Of a stretch of DNA of 64,000 nucleotides, positions 53,548 through 64,000 are shown in pieces. The stretch comes from Littorina saxatilis. Lineage: Eukaryota; Mollusca; Gastropoda; Littorinimorpha; Littorinidae. Below the pieces are notes generated by a model. It was not told the DNA's origin. It saw only the letters and a list, made by a program, of their open reading frames with translations, and did no database searches. The stretch is taken from assembly GCF_037325665.1 (NCBI RefSeq), contig NC_090253.1, forward strand, positions 38,077,222 through 38,141,221. Direction: 5' to 3'. The position numbers and the translations under genes are program-made. How positions within the stretch are numbered: position 1 is the first letter of the stretch; every line of letters begins with the position of its first letter.

Positions 53548-53829
53548 GTTTCCGTACCCGCGACAGCGTTTTTCCAGCGGCGCGACGAAAATCAAGCACA
53601 TAGAAAATGACCAGAAGTGTTTCCACACGCGCGACGCGTTAGCGGCGCGACAAGCGGCAAGCGACGCGATTTTTTTGAAAGGGTCCTGGAGCGATTTTTT
53701 CGCGTTGTCGCGCGGCAACGCGGGAGTTTACAGATTTTACCGCATGTTTAAAACGCAAGTACGGAAACACGTCACGCGTTTGCGCGCGTTTTCTTTTGTC
53801 GCTGCCGCTGTCGCGGGTACGGAAACAGA
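53548..53829. mobile_element. Small inverted-repeat element nested in the foldback
   Basis: Ends TGTTTCCGTACCCGCGACAG (from about 53550) and the inverse CTGTCGCGGGTACGGAAACA (to about 53827). The interior is rich in GCGCGAC words. It lies at the inner edge of the left arm. Confidence 0.7.
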
Positions 53830-53832
53830 ACT

Positions 53833-54315
53833 TACCGCGAGTACGACACTACCGCGAGTACGACACTACCGCGAGTATAACACTACCGCGTGTCACACTA
53901 CCGCGAGTATAACATTACCGCGTGTCATTTTATGACTTCCATGGCTGAAGGCAAAGGTTGAAATGTTTCCTTGAAATATAAAACAAAAAGGCCTGGTCTG
54001 TTCTCTGAACACTAATTCAATGTTTGTCATGCTAACCAAGAACTCAAAACGATCAGAACACACTATCAGAATACATATAGAATGGGTTGCTTCCAATCAA
54101 AGTTAGAACACAAACTCACAAGAAGTAAGTTTGCATGCGTTCTCTCTACGGTTATGGTACTCGCGGTTGTGGTACGCGCGGTAGTGTGACACGCGGCAGT
54201 GTTATACTCGCGGTAGTGTCGTACTCGCGGTAGTGTGACACGCGGTAGTGTTACACGCGGTAGTGTCGTACTCGCGGTAGTGTGACACGCGGTAGTGACG
54301 CTCGCGGTAGTGTCG
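53833..54315. repeat. Inverted clusters of ACTACCGCGAGT repeats at the foldback centre
   Basis: The left cluster (53833-53932) has about seven 'CACTACCGCGAGTAYRA' or 'CACTACCGCGTGT' units. The right cluster (54150-54315) has about twelve in reverse orientation ('CGCGGTAGTGT'). About 215 bases of single-copy AT-rich DNA separate them, forming the tip of the palindrome. Confidence 0.85.
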
Positions 54316-54342
54316 CATAACCGGAGTGATCTGGAAAGGTGT

Positions 54343-54468
<126 letters not shown>

Positions 54469-55199
54469 TACTGATGTCATCTGACTTACTTGGTATCACA
54501 AAAGGTGCTGCCTTGCCGGTTTTTGCTGAAAAATAACTCCGAGACAATTAGATTCAAAGATTCCAAGCAGGCATTTTTTGGTAGGATATTTCTTGCCGAT
54601 GCTACGAATTATGCAGTTTTGCAGTAAAGTGGAAGGCATTCTACCTAATAACGGCTAAAATATCAAAAAACCTTCAATCCAACAGCACCTAGGCATGTAG
54701 TGTAAACACTCACAGATCTAACAAGACCATTCTCAGAGAGCAACATTGCGTAATACTACCATAAATGGATGTTTTGTCCGCGAATTTTGGCGTGTGGGAA
54801 CCGAGTGGGAACCGAACACAAAGGGTCAGGGCACCGAACACAAAGCGTAGGGGAACCGTCACAGTGTCACCGGTGTGATTATGGGGTTAGTGCTAGGACT
54901 GGTTGGTCCGGTGTCGGAATAATGTGACTGGGTGAGACATGAAGCCTGTGCTGCGACTTCTGTCTTGTGTGTGGCGCACGTTATATGTCAAAGCAGCACC
55001 GCCCTGATATGGCCCTTCGTGGTCGGCTGGGCGTTAAGCAAGCAAGCAAACAAACAAACAAAAACAAACAAACAAACAAACAAACAAACAAACCGTCTCA
55101 AATCTGGCCTGGCTTTTACATGCGAAAAGACCATTCCCTTTGTGCACAACTAGCCTTCTGGCGGCTGATTTTTGGTATGTGACCAAATGGAAGGATGGT

Positions 55200-55435
55200 T
55201 TACCCCACGTGTTGGTAGAGCACTGGACTTGTGATCGGAAGGTCGCAGGTTCAAATTCGGGCCGGGTGACGGACACGAGCCAACTTTATGTGCAGACCCT
55301 GAGACGGAAGCCATGTCCCACCCCCGTACGTGTCACCACAATGGCACGTAAAAGATCTCGGTCATTTTGCCATAAGTGCAAATGGCCGATACCACCTAAA
55401 CACGCATACACTTGCGTATCTCGTCAAAAGGGCGT
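55200..55435 (+). mobile_element. SINE family C
   Basis: Head 'GTTGGTAGAGCACTGGACTT', B box 'GCAGGTTCAAATTCGGGCC', body with 'GGCACGTAAAAGATCTCGG'. Truncated after 'CACTTGCGTATCTCGTC'. Confidence 0.78.
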
Positions 55436-55485
55436 TTAAGTCGAATCATATAACCCATATTTTGTCCTTAAGAGGCGAAATATTT

Positions 55486-55858
55486 CTTTCTTTCTTTCTT
55501 TATTTGGTGTTTAACGTCGTTTTCAACCACGAAGGTTATATCGCGACGGGGAAAGGGGGGAGATGGGATAGAGCCACTTGTCAATTGTTTCTTGTTCACA
55601 AAAGCACTAATCAAAAATTTGCTCCAGGGGCTTGCAACGTAGTACAATATATGACCTTACTGGGAGAATGCAAGTTTCCAGTACAAAGGACTTAAACATT
55701 TCTTACATACTGCTTGACTAAAATCTTTACAAACATGGACTATATTCTATACAAGAAACACTTAACAAGGGTAAAAAGGAGAAACAGAATCCGTTAGTCG
55801 CCTCTTACGACATGCTGGGGAGCATCGGGTAAATTCTTCCCCCTAACCCGCGGGGGGT
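55486..55858 (-). mobile_element. SINE, family B
   Basis: Minus-strand copy with all the diagnostic blocks. Near its head about 20 bases ('TCTCGTCCCAACCAATATGG', present in the copies at 12845 and 18756) are absent. Confidence 0.85.
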
Positions 55859-58170
55859 CGAAATATTTAGCCTGTAGGATATAAAGCATTCTCTCTTTCC
55901 TTCTCCCATGTGAGAGTCTGGCCACGCCATGAGACGCTGAGCCCCTAATATTGTTTTCACGGCCGGGAAGGAGTGTGCCTTTAAACAAACATTTCTTCAG
56001 GTGTGAACGATAATATCAATCATCATAGGCTTTTTCCACTGAATAGGAGCATCCTTCAACACATACTAAACATTCAACAGCCTGCATGATGCGTTATGTG
56101 CAGAGTTAATTTGTTGTGCTAAGTATGTGGCCATTTTTTAATTTTTTTTTTAGCGAAAACAGTCCTTGCGGTCAAAATGACTGTATTGCACATACCAAGA
56201 CCATTTTCCATTTCTTTCATCTGTTTTACAATGTGCTATCACGGATACTTTCTTGAACTTTTAGAAGTTCGGCTTGAAGTGGGAGTCAGTGAGCACAGTA
56301 GAGTTTACATAACTTGATTTTGGTCCAACTTTTACCCTGCGTTAATCCAATCAGAAGCTTCAGTCAACAGTGCATCTTTTCGCAGATTTTAATTACACAT
56401 GCTGACACTGGCTTCAGTTACGAAACTACCCCCCCCCCCCCCCCAAAAAAAAAAAAAAAATGCCCATACCCTGCACAGAAAGTATTAGCAAGGCCGTAGA
56501 ATTTGGGCATGCGTTCAAGTTGAAGGAATTTCTTATCTCTTACAAAAACCGTGACAGATAGGCAGTGGCTGACTTCGATAAATTACATAGAAAGAAGAGT
56601 ATTTTGAAATGAATAAAAATAAGTGTTCGTCATGAGTTGGCTGGCGTAAAAAGTATGAGGATGGAAAATCAGGACGCCAAGGCCGAAGTGTTTTTTTTTC
56701 TTTAATTTGTTGCAGACAACCCTTCACATTCGTCGGTTAACCCAGGTTTGAACCTAGTGTAAGAGAGGGAGGGGGGGGGGGGGCTTCCTAAATGAGGCAG
56801 AGGTACAGGGGTCGCCCAATAAGTTATAAATTAGTGGGGTCGCCCAGTACCCCGTTGGGGTCAGGGGGAAAAGCTTTTGAAAGGGGTATTTTGTGTCTCC
56901 CGTTGAAGAAAATTGTACATGTATTGGCAGGAGGGGGAAGGAGGGGGGTGGGGGGAAAGGGGGGTTTCGGGTACCCAGGACCCTTTCCCTCAGGGGTCCA
57001 GCCCTGCAACCATAACTATGGTATAGCTAGAGCTTTAATTTTGTTGACCGCGTCACTCTCGGTAACGTGCAACAGAGCGTGCAATAGCTTTCAACGTGCA
57101 GTGCGCTCAGCTCAGACACTTGCAAGACGCACGGCGTATACGTAAATGTATGTGGAATACATTTGAAACCAGTCTCAAACTGCAAACAGCATCTACAATC
57201 GAAGTGTATGGCATTTTGTTTGAATACCGCCACCACCACCCCCACCCCGATCCCGCTATTTCTTTCTGTCTGATCATGATCATAAGGGGGAGAAGACTGT
57301 ATATGTGACTAATTACGGTTCGTGTTTCCAGCTAAGTGAGCTTATATTTCTTGTCTCAGGGGAGAACAGTCAGGAACTAACACGGTAGTGATACGGCCAC
57401 CGCAGGCACAAAGTACCACACTGACAGACATACAGACAGACGGACAGACAGATAGACTGACAAACAGAAACTCACACATACAGTCTTACACTCACTACAC
57501 CCCTCCGCAAGCCTTCTGCCTCAGGCCAGCGAGTGCTAGTGCGAGATCATCATAGAGAGATCAAGCCTCTCAACTTGCACTTAATTAATTATGGAAGCAA
57601 TTTTATCGGTACGCTTGATGAGTCGGAAGGTGACTGCACTAAGTGTCCCATATATCACTGGGATTAAACTCGACACGTCTCGCTTCTTCTCTCGTCAAAT
57701 TTGCATAATCGGTCATCGGGTTTTTTTTGTGCAGTGCCCCAGAAAATTCTCTCCAGCCTTTTGTCACGCCGTATAAACTTGAACATAGGCCAGGATAGCA
57801 TCTGTTGCCGGAAAAAATCAATCAAAACGTGACAAGAACCCGTTTAAACTGACTAAGAGAAAGGACATTTTGAAATATTAGTACCAAATAAGGCGAAGGG
57901 GAGCGAAGACACGGGATGGGAGTGGAGGGGGGGGGGGAGGGGGGGGGGGGGGAAGGGTTCAAGAAAAGGACAGACTGCCGCGTCTTAGAATAGTCTTTGA
58001 AGTAGAGAGATAATTATTCATATGATTTTGCACAAACAACACACACAAAAAAGAAAAAAAAAAGAAGTTCAAGAAGTATGCCTTAGTTAACTTTTTTTTG
58101 GGGGGGGGGGGGGGGGCAGACTTCTAACAAAATAGTGTCAAAAGTGGTGGTGGAAGATGGCGGTGATTCT
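55859..58170. other. Intergenic stretch without recognised genes
   Basis: Holds homopolymer runs (poly-C/poly-A at 56429-56460, poly-G at 57927-57953 and 58100-58116) and a G-rich patch at 56763-57000. No exon, tRNA or defined element is recognised. Confidence 0.5.
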
Positions 58171-58171
58171 T

Positions 58172-58345
58172 TTATAGAGATTGAAAGAGAGAGAGAGAGA
58201 AAAAGAGAGAGAGAGATTGTGAGTGTGTGTGGTGTGTGTGTGTGTGTGTGTGACAGGGAGAGAGAGTGAGAGTGTGTGTGTGTATGAGAGAGAGAGAAAG
58301 AGAGGGAGAGAGAGTGGGGTGTGGAGAGAGAGTGGGGTGTGTGTA

Positions 58346-58429
<84 letters not shown>

Positions 58430-58440
58430 GGGGGGGGAGG
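58172..58440. repeat. GA/GT microsatellite with terminal G run
   Basis: Mixed GAGA and GTGT tracts ending in about 20 G with one A (58419-58440). Confidence 0.95.
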
Positions 58441-58724
58441 GCATGGAGAGCAAACTAATTTACATTGATTTTCAAGTTTTTTGCTTCATCATGCACGAAG
58501 TCCTTCCTGTTGACCAGAATAACTTTCCCATTTGAGAGTAAGTAAACAAACTCCAATAACAAAAAATAGGCAACTTTTTATAATACAATATCATTATATC
58601 ATTATTTATGCTGAAATTGAGCTTTCCGGTTAGTATGCGAGTAAAGCCAAGTTGCCTGCTGGAAATGGTCATAATTATCTCGGTCATTATTGTCATTTAT
58701 TAGCGAAGCAACTCATAGTTATCT

Positions 58725-58935
58725 GAACAAACAGACAGACAAGCAGACACACAAGCAAACGAACACGTTAAAAAAAAATAACAAACAAACATCCAAACAA
58801 CCAAACAAGCAACAACAAAAATCAAACAAACAAACAAATAAACAAACAGACAAACAAACAAACAAACAAACAAACAGACAAACAAGCAAACAAACAAAAA
58901 TCAAACAAACAAACAAACAAAACAAAACAAGAAGA
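58725..58935. repeat. (CAAA)n-like repeat
   Basis: AAACAAAC tracts with CAGA variants, which could be the tail of a retroposon such as family E whose body is not visible here. Confidence 0.85.
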
Positions 58936-59088
58936 AGCGACGGGACAAGGACTCGTCACGGAAACTATTTCAAAACGAACTTACTAACCTCCAAAAACAA
59001 AAAAAAGGGGGTAAGGTTTAACGGGTGAGCCACAAACCCCCACCCTGCCAGCCGAAAGTCCCAACCTCCCAACTCGACTAACATACCC

Positions 59089-59089
<1 letters not shown>

Positions 59090-59131
<42 letters not shown>

Positions 59132-59532
59132 TGTGTTTGTGTGTGTGTTCAAATTGTCAAGTTTTCAACCAAGACTGAGGGGGCTAGCGTACGCAAGCGT
59201 TCCTCAGATCATGGTACGGATAACATAGTACGCTAAAAGGTTTGCTCGTAAAGTCGTACGTTTAACAAGTTGGCAACAAAATCTCCGCTTCCTCAATGAG
59301 CCGAGTGACAAGCGAAACAAAGTGATGGAACGCGCACTGACTAAACTTTCAAGGAGCGGTTGGTGTACTGACTGCAATGTTTGTACCGCGTAGAATACGT
59401 TTCTTAAGTACTTCATAGGCACCTGGTCGAAGAAAAGAAACACCCCCTACAGATGTAATATTGTTCATTTTGATTTAAATTTGGTGTCCTACTTAGCCCC
59501 CCCTCTTGGTTGAAAACCTGACAATTTGAACA

Positions 59533-59598
<66 letters not shown>

Positions 59599-59600
59599 TC
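59090..59600. mobile_element. Inverted-repeat element with (TG)n/(CA)n arms
   Basis: The left arm is (TG)n then TTCAAATTGTCAAGTTTTCA (59145-59164) and 'ACCAAGACTGAGGGGGCTA'. The right arm is the inverse, 'TAGCCCCCCCTCTTGGT...' (59494 onward), followed by (CA)n to 59595. The spacer is about 300 bases and non-coding. Confidence 0.6.
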
Positions 59601-60054
59601 ATTTTGCATCTAGTTCTAAATGTTTGTAATTTTAACCGGAAGAGTCACATATGACGTACAATTTTACACACACACCTAAAACACAACAATTTTTTTTAAT
59701 TAGAAATTATAGAAATTCTGTTAACCAGGTTTCATGATCAAGGGACGTAAGTGTCTTTAACAACAAAAATTACTACTGACATGAAAAGTTAAAAATAAAT
59801 TCTTTCTCGTGTCAACAATCCTGTCAAGTATGTCTAGATATTTACACGGAGTTAGAACATCTTTCCCCCTTTGATCGCAAACCCTTAAAATCAACAGCAA
59901 TGGCTGTGTTCTGTACAGCGTGGCTTTTAAAAAAAAATTTTTTTTAATCAATGTCGCATGTTGACACTGGTGTCAGTTAATAAACATGATTGAACCACTT
60001 CTTCCCATTCTGCTCAGAAAATTGCAAGGCCGTTGTGAATAAGTTAACTATTCT

Positions 60055-60128
<74 letters not shown>
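60055..60128. repeat. (GA)n microsatellite
   Basis: Pure GA run of about 70 bases. Confidence 0.97.
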
Positions 60129-60137
<9 letters not shown>

Positions 60138-60659
60138 CAGACATGGGGCGGATGAAAGGAAGGACAAAAGAAAACAAAATAGAAAACAAAACTGAACAAA
60201 GAACAACACAAAACAAAGAAAGAAACGAACGACCCACTTAAGCCTCTTTGTCTTTTCTGCGCCTATGGTTCCATCAATTTCCCTGACGAGCCTAAAGTAT
60301 CAGGTTAGTCGTTATCTCGTTAAAAACCACTCAAAGCAATATAATTATTAGACCGAGCCTATTCTGAGGCGGAAGCCGCTGTGAAATAAGTTGGCGATGT
60401 TGTTTTCCGGCTCGCAATACGCGTGATGGACTAGTTGGTAAATGTTCACTTTTATTTCTATTTGTAGTTTTCTAGTTGAAAGTGGAGAAAATAGGCTAAT
60501 TGTGCCCGCAGGCTAGTGTGATTGTGTGTCCAACCCGAAGCTTACAGAGCCCATTTTCTTTTCCCCTATCTGCTATTGTACTTGGTTACCTCTTCTAATT
60601 AGTGTCAGGCATCATATTTTCCTCAAGGCGTTCCTATATTCAGTCTTCTTGGTGGGCGT

Positions 60660-60885
60660 AGGTGTGTGTGTGTGTGTGTGTGTGTGCTTGTGTGTGTTGT
60701 GTGTGTGTGTGTCACGGTGTGTGTGTTTGTGTGTGTGTGAGCGCACGGTGTGTGTGAGTACTTGTGCTTGTGTGTATGGGTACTTGTGCTTGTGTGTGTG
60801 TTTGTGTGTGTGTGTGTGTGCGTGCGTGTGCGTGTGTTTGTGTGTGTGTATGTGAGTGTGTGTGCGTGTGTCTGGGTGCGTGTGC

Positions 60886-60930
<45 letters not shown>
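60660..60930. repeat. (TG)n-rich tract
   Basis: TG dinucleotides broken by 'TGTGCTTG' and 'GTGCGTG' variants. The minus-strand Thr-His frame is an artefact. Confidence 0.95.
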
Positions 60931-60931
<1 letters not shown>

Positions 60932-61224
60932 AAGGGAGGGGAAATGAACGGCGTGGGATGGCATTCTTTTGTCTAATGATACCAACTCATTCATAAACAA
61001 ACCTAGAGATGAGAATTGGGAGTGCCCGCTTCTCCTCTGTTGTGTTGTGAACTGCGACGCAAAACTCATGAGTAGCAGCTACATGTTTTTACATTTAGTC
61101 AAGTTTTTTGTTTATGCCATATTCAAACTTTTTAAACCACGAATTGAATAAACAACAAGAAACCCAGCAACCAACCGCGCAATAAAACAAAAACAAAAAC
61201 ACCAACCACCAAACCAACACACGT

Positions 61225-61375
61225 TTTTGTCCATTCATCCATCCATCCACGTACCCACTCACCAATCCACCCATCCACCCACATATCCACCCACACATCC
61301 ATCCATCCATCCATCCGTCCGTCCGTCCGTCTGTCAGTCAATCCGTCCGTCCGCCCGTAAGCCCATCCTCGCATC
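61225..61375. repeat. (CCAT)n/(CCGT)n tetranucleotide repeat
   Basis: Imperfect CCAT/CCAC/CCGT units. Open frames across it are not coding. Confidence 0.93.
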
Positions 61376-61639
61376 TACCCCGATGTCTTCCCGCTGAAAT
61401 CGATATCTTCCCGATGTCGGCATAAGGTGTCGGGCCGCAGGTCCAACAAGTCATCGGGCCGATTAACATCGGACCGGATGCGTGCCGCCATAGTACAGGT
61501 GTTCAGCCGCCTGTCGGCCGCCTCGTTGCCTCTTTGCAAAAGTTAGTCGGGCCAACACCCGCATTGTCTCTTTTGACGTCACCGGCCCGACTTTTTGAAG
61601 GGTGTTCGGCCGACTATCGGCCGCTAATGTCTTGCTGGC

Positions 61640-62945
61640 TGGGTGGTTACCTATTCAAGCCCGCATTGACTACAAACTGTCCACCCTCTGCTTTAACTTC
61701 TTTTCTGGCTCGTCTCCTGCTTACTTCTCTGAACTCCTCACCGTCTATTCTCCAGCAAGACAACTCCGTGCCTCTTCTGACTGTCGCATCCTCATCATTC
61801 CACACACCAAAACCAAAACATACGGACAACGCACTTTTACTTTCTGCGCACCCACACAATGGAATTCTGTCCCCTTTCACATCCCGTCATCCGCCACTCT
61901 CAGTCACCCCAAGCATTCAAACGAGCACTTAAAACGCACCTCTTCAAGAAATACAACCCCTGATTTTGTTTTTCTCAGTCCATCAGTAGGCTACATGTAG
62001 TGTATTTGTTGTTTTAGTGATAATGAGATCATGTATATAAACATCTAGGGCTGTTTTCAGTATTGTTGATAACATGTTCTGTTTGATTAAGGGTATTCAG
62101 CTGGTATTTCCTTGTTTTCACTAGGCTACCTATTTTATTCATGATTTTATTACTTAGTTAGTGGAAGAATATTTTGTACTGTATGTTTGATGGTGTATGC
62201 TTTTAATTAAGCATTGCTGACTATGAATGTAGTTGTAAATGCTTGTATAACTGTGTTTTGCTCCCATGGGGTCGCCTTCACGCGGTGGGAGCGTTTAAAC
62301 AGAGCTACCCCACCCCTTTACTTCTCTTCTTTTGTCTTATTTCTGCCTTACCAGTCCTTTCACCTATATTTCCTTCCAAGAAAACTCTCCCTACTATTCC
62401 CTGCAGTTTTCCAATTCTTTTCTTGTTGTCTTATTTCTACCTGAATGGATCCATCACCTTTATTTCACTTACCAAAAGTCTTCTTTTCCACATCCTTATT
62501 TCTCTGCACCCCGCATGTCGTAAGAGGCGACTAACGGATTCTGTTTCTCCTTTTACCCTTGTTAAGTGGTTCTTGTATAGAATATAGTCAATGTTTGTAA
62601 AGATTTTAGTCAAGCAGTATGTAAGAAATGTTTAGTCCTTTGTACTGGAAACTTGCATTCTCCCAGTAAGGTCATATATTGTACTACGTTGCAAGCCCCT
62701 GGAGCAATTTTTTGATTAGTGCTTTTGTGAACAAGAAGCACTTAACAAGTGGCTCTATCCCATCTCCCCCCTTTCCCTCGTCGCGATATAACCTTCGTGG
62801 TTGAAAACGACGTTAAACACCAAATAAAGAAAGAAAGAACTGTGTTTTAATTTTAAATGTGTCAAGCGCAAAGAGCATAAGTGTAAAGTTATGATGTTGC
62901 GCTATATAAATGCTCATTTATTATTATTATTATTATTATTATTAT
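61640..62945 (+). mobile_element. Non-LTR retrotransposon (LINE) 3' end with nested SINE
   Basis: 61647-61963 encodes the end of an ORF2: WLPIQARIDYKLS, SPAYFSELLT, TKTKTYGQRTF, WNSVPFHIPS, then AFKRALKTHLFKKYNP and TGA. The last block is one frame off from the preceding part, so a small indel lies near 61900. The 3' UTR continues to 'GCGCTATATAAATGCTCATT' and an (ATT)n tail (62911-62945). A family-B SINE (62516-62840) has inserted into the UTR. The 5' end is lost. Confidence 0.8.
62516..62840 (+). mobile_element. SINE, family B, nested in LINE 3' UTR
   Basis: Starts at 'GTCGTAAGAGGCGACTAACG' (the about 45 head bases seen in other copies are missing) and ends 'CACCAAATAAAGAAAGAAAG'. Confidence 0.85.
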
Positions 62946-63430
62946 AATAATCGTTCAAATCACACGTGTGTATATCATGTAACTGAGGTCATGTCAAGCA
63001 AGTCTGGCAGGGACCTGCTTTTCCACTGCTTATGATGCCAAAGTCACCGAGAAAAACGTCATTATAGAAACAAAAATTGCGCTGGCTAATTACCCTCGAT
63101 GAATCTTTAGAACTAACACGTCACGCCACACTTTCAGAGTGACGTTTCTTTGCTTTGACGTAATAGATTGCACGAGGCTTTAGAAGAGATCGAGGTTCCA
63201 AAACAAGCGTCTTCAATTAATCTGCCTCGACTGCAGGACATTTTCAGTAAAATACACGTAAGTACAGTATGTAGGATAAACAGAATACTACATGGCTTGC
63301 TGTGTCGTACCAGATTTACACTCGCTGCTTTTTCAAATAGTGAACAGCTCGCTTTCGCTCGCAGTTCAATATTTAAAAAAACCAACTCGTGTAAATCTGG
63401 TACGACACAGCAAGCCATGTAGTATTCTCT
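62945..63430 (-). mobile_element. Hairpin-ended dispersed element H, copy 3
   Basis: Reverse-orientation copy: 'CGTTCAAATCACACGTGTGT' at the left and the hairpin (63287-63427) at the right, with loop 'GCTCGCTTTCGCTCGC'. Confidence 0.8.
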
Positions 63431-63439
63431 ATTATATGC

Positions 63440-64000
63440 GTGCCTGCACACACCGACAGACAGACAGACAGTTAGAAATAAACAAACACTGACAGGGAGA
63501 CTCAGGCAGAGAGACACAGAGAGAAACAGACAGACACAGACAGAGAGACACAGACAGACACAGCCGACAGAGAGACACAGACTGACACAGACAGAGAGAC
63601 ACAGACTGACACAGGCACTGAGAGAGACACAGGCAGACACAGACAGAGAGACACAGGCAGAGAGATACAGACAGAGAGACACAGAGAGAGATACAGACAG
63701 AGAGACACAGGCAGACACAGACAGAGAGACAGAGAGAACCAGACAGACAGAGACTGTGGAGAGACACAGACAGAGAGACACAGACATATAGACACAGACT
63801 GACACAGACAGAGAGATACAGGCAGACACAGACAGAGAGACACAGACAGAGATACACAGACAGAGAGACACAGGCAGACACAGACAGAGAGACACAGACA
63901 GAGAGACACAGACAGACACAGACAGAGAGACACAGGCAGACACAGACAGAGAGACACAGACAGAGATACACAGACAGAGAGACACGGACAAGAGAGACAA
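63440..64000. repeat. ACAGACAGAGAGACAC minisatellite (runs off the window)
   Basis: Units such as 'ACAGACAGAGAGACACAGGC' repeat to the last base. The 288-codon minus-strand frame (Ser/Leu/Cys/Val rich) results from the repeat. Confidence 0.95.

Noticed and set aside
63134-64000. 288-codon Ser/Leu/Cys/Val-rich frame on the minus strand
   Set aside because: Most of it is the ACAGACAGAGAGACAC tandem repeat, and its C-terminal part overlaps the hairpin of element H. Not a gene.

Overview
The window is eukaryotic: genes are split by GT-AG introns, most of the DNA is intron or intergenic repeat, and protein-coding exons total only about 2.5 kb. The proteins are animal ones. The repeats (tRNA-derived SINEs, short inverted-repeat elements starting with 'TACATTTAGTCAAGTTTTGAC', a SINE containing 'GTCGTAAGAGGCGACTAA', and very long GA/TG/GAA tracts) remind me of marine caenogastropod genomes such as periwinkles. 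That is an inference from memory, not a search result.

Four host genes are recognisable. (1) Bases 241-8513 (+) hold the last five coding exons of a protein phosphatase 1 catalytic subunit of alpha type; its first exon(s) lie left of the window. Its 3' UTR runs to about 10.56 kb. (2) Bases 19674-14650 (-) hold a complete four-exon selenoprotein M gene with an in-frame TGA (Sec) and a strong SECIS candidate at 11722-11801, next to a poly(A) signal at 11669-11674. It is tail-to-tail with PP1. (3) Bases 25353-24898 (-) hold a C2H2 zinc-finger terminal exon with partly degraded fingers. (4) Bases 26686-35392 (+) hold a complete eight-exon aspartate dehydrogenase domain gene (ASPDH, 276 residues). 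The start of its exon 7 has been tandemly copied six times together with the splice acceptor. A tRNA-Gly(GCC) gene lies at 41643-41713 (-). Two further possible exons (25769-25831 + and 51828-52007 -) are unidentified.

From about 36 kb to the end I see no recognisable host protein gene. This part is a repeat graveyard: two non-LTR retrotransposon 3' ends (about 51 kb and 61.6-62.9 kb), five or more SINE families, many inverted-repeat DNA elements and long microsatellites. Its most striking structure is a 2165-bp foldback element (52713-54877) with long, nearly identical inverted arms, inserted with a 5-bp duplication into a SINE that still has its own 11-bp target-site duplication. A second inverted-repeat element sits inside the foldback.

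I found no operon-like system, CRISPR array or recognisable retrovirus/LTR element. The observations most worth following are the ASPDH exon-7 array (one extra copy is open in frame with a usable acceptor), the nested foldback, the distant SECIS, a possible alternative last exon of PP1, and a hairpin with three TTAGGG repeats in its loop.
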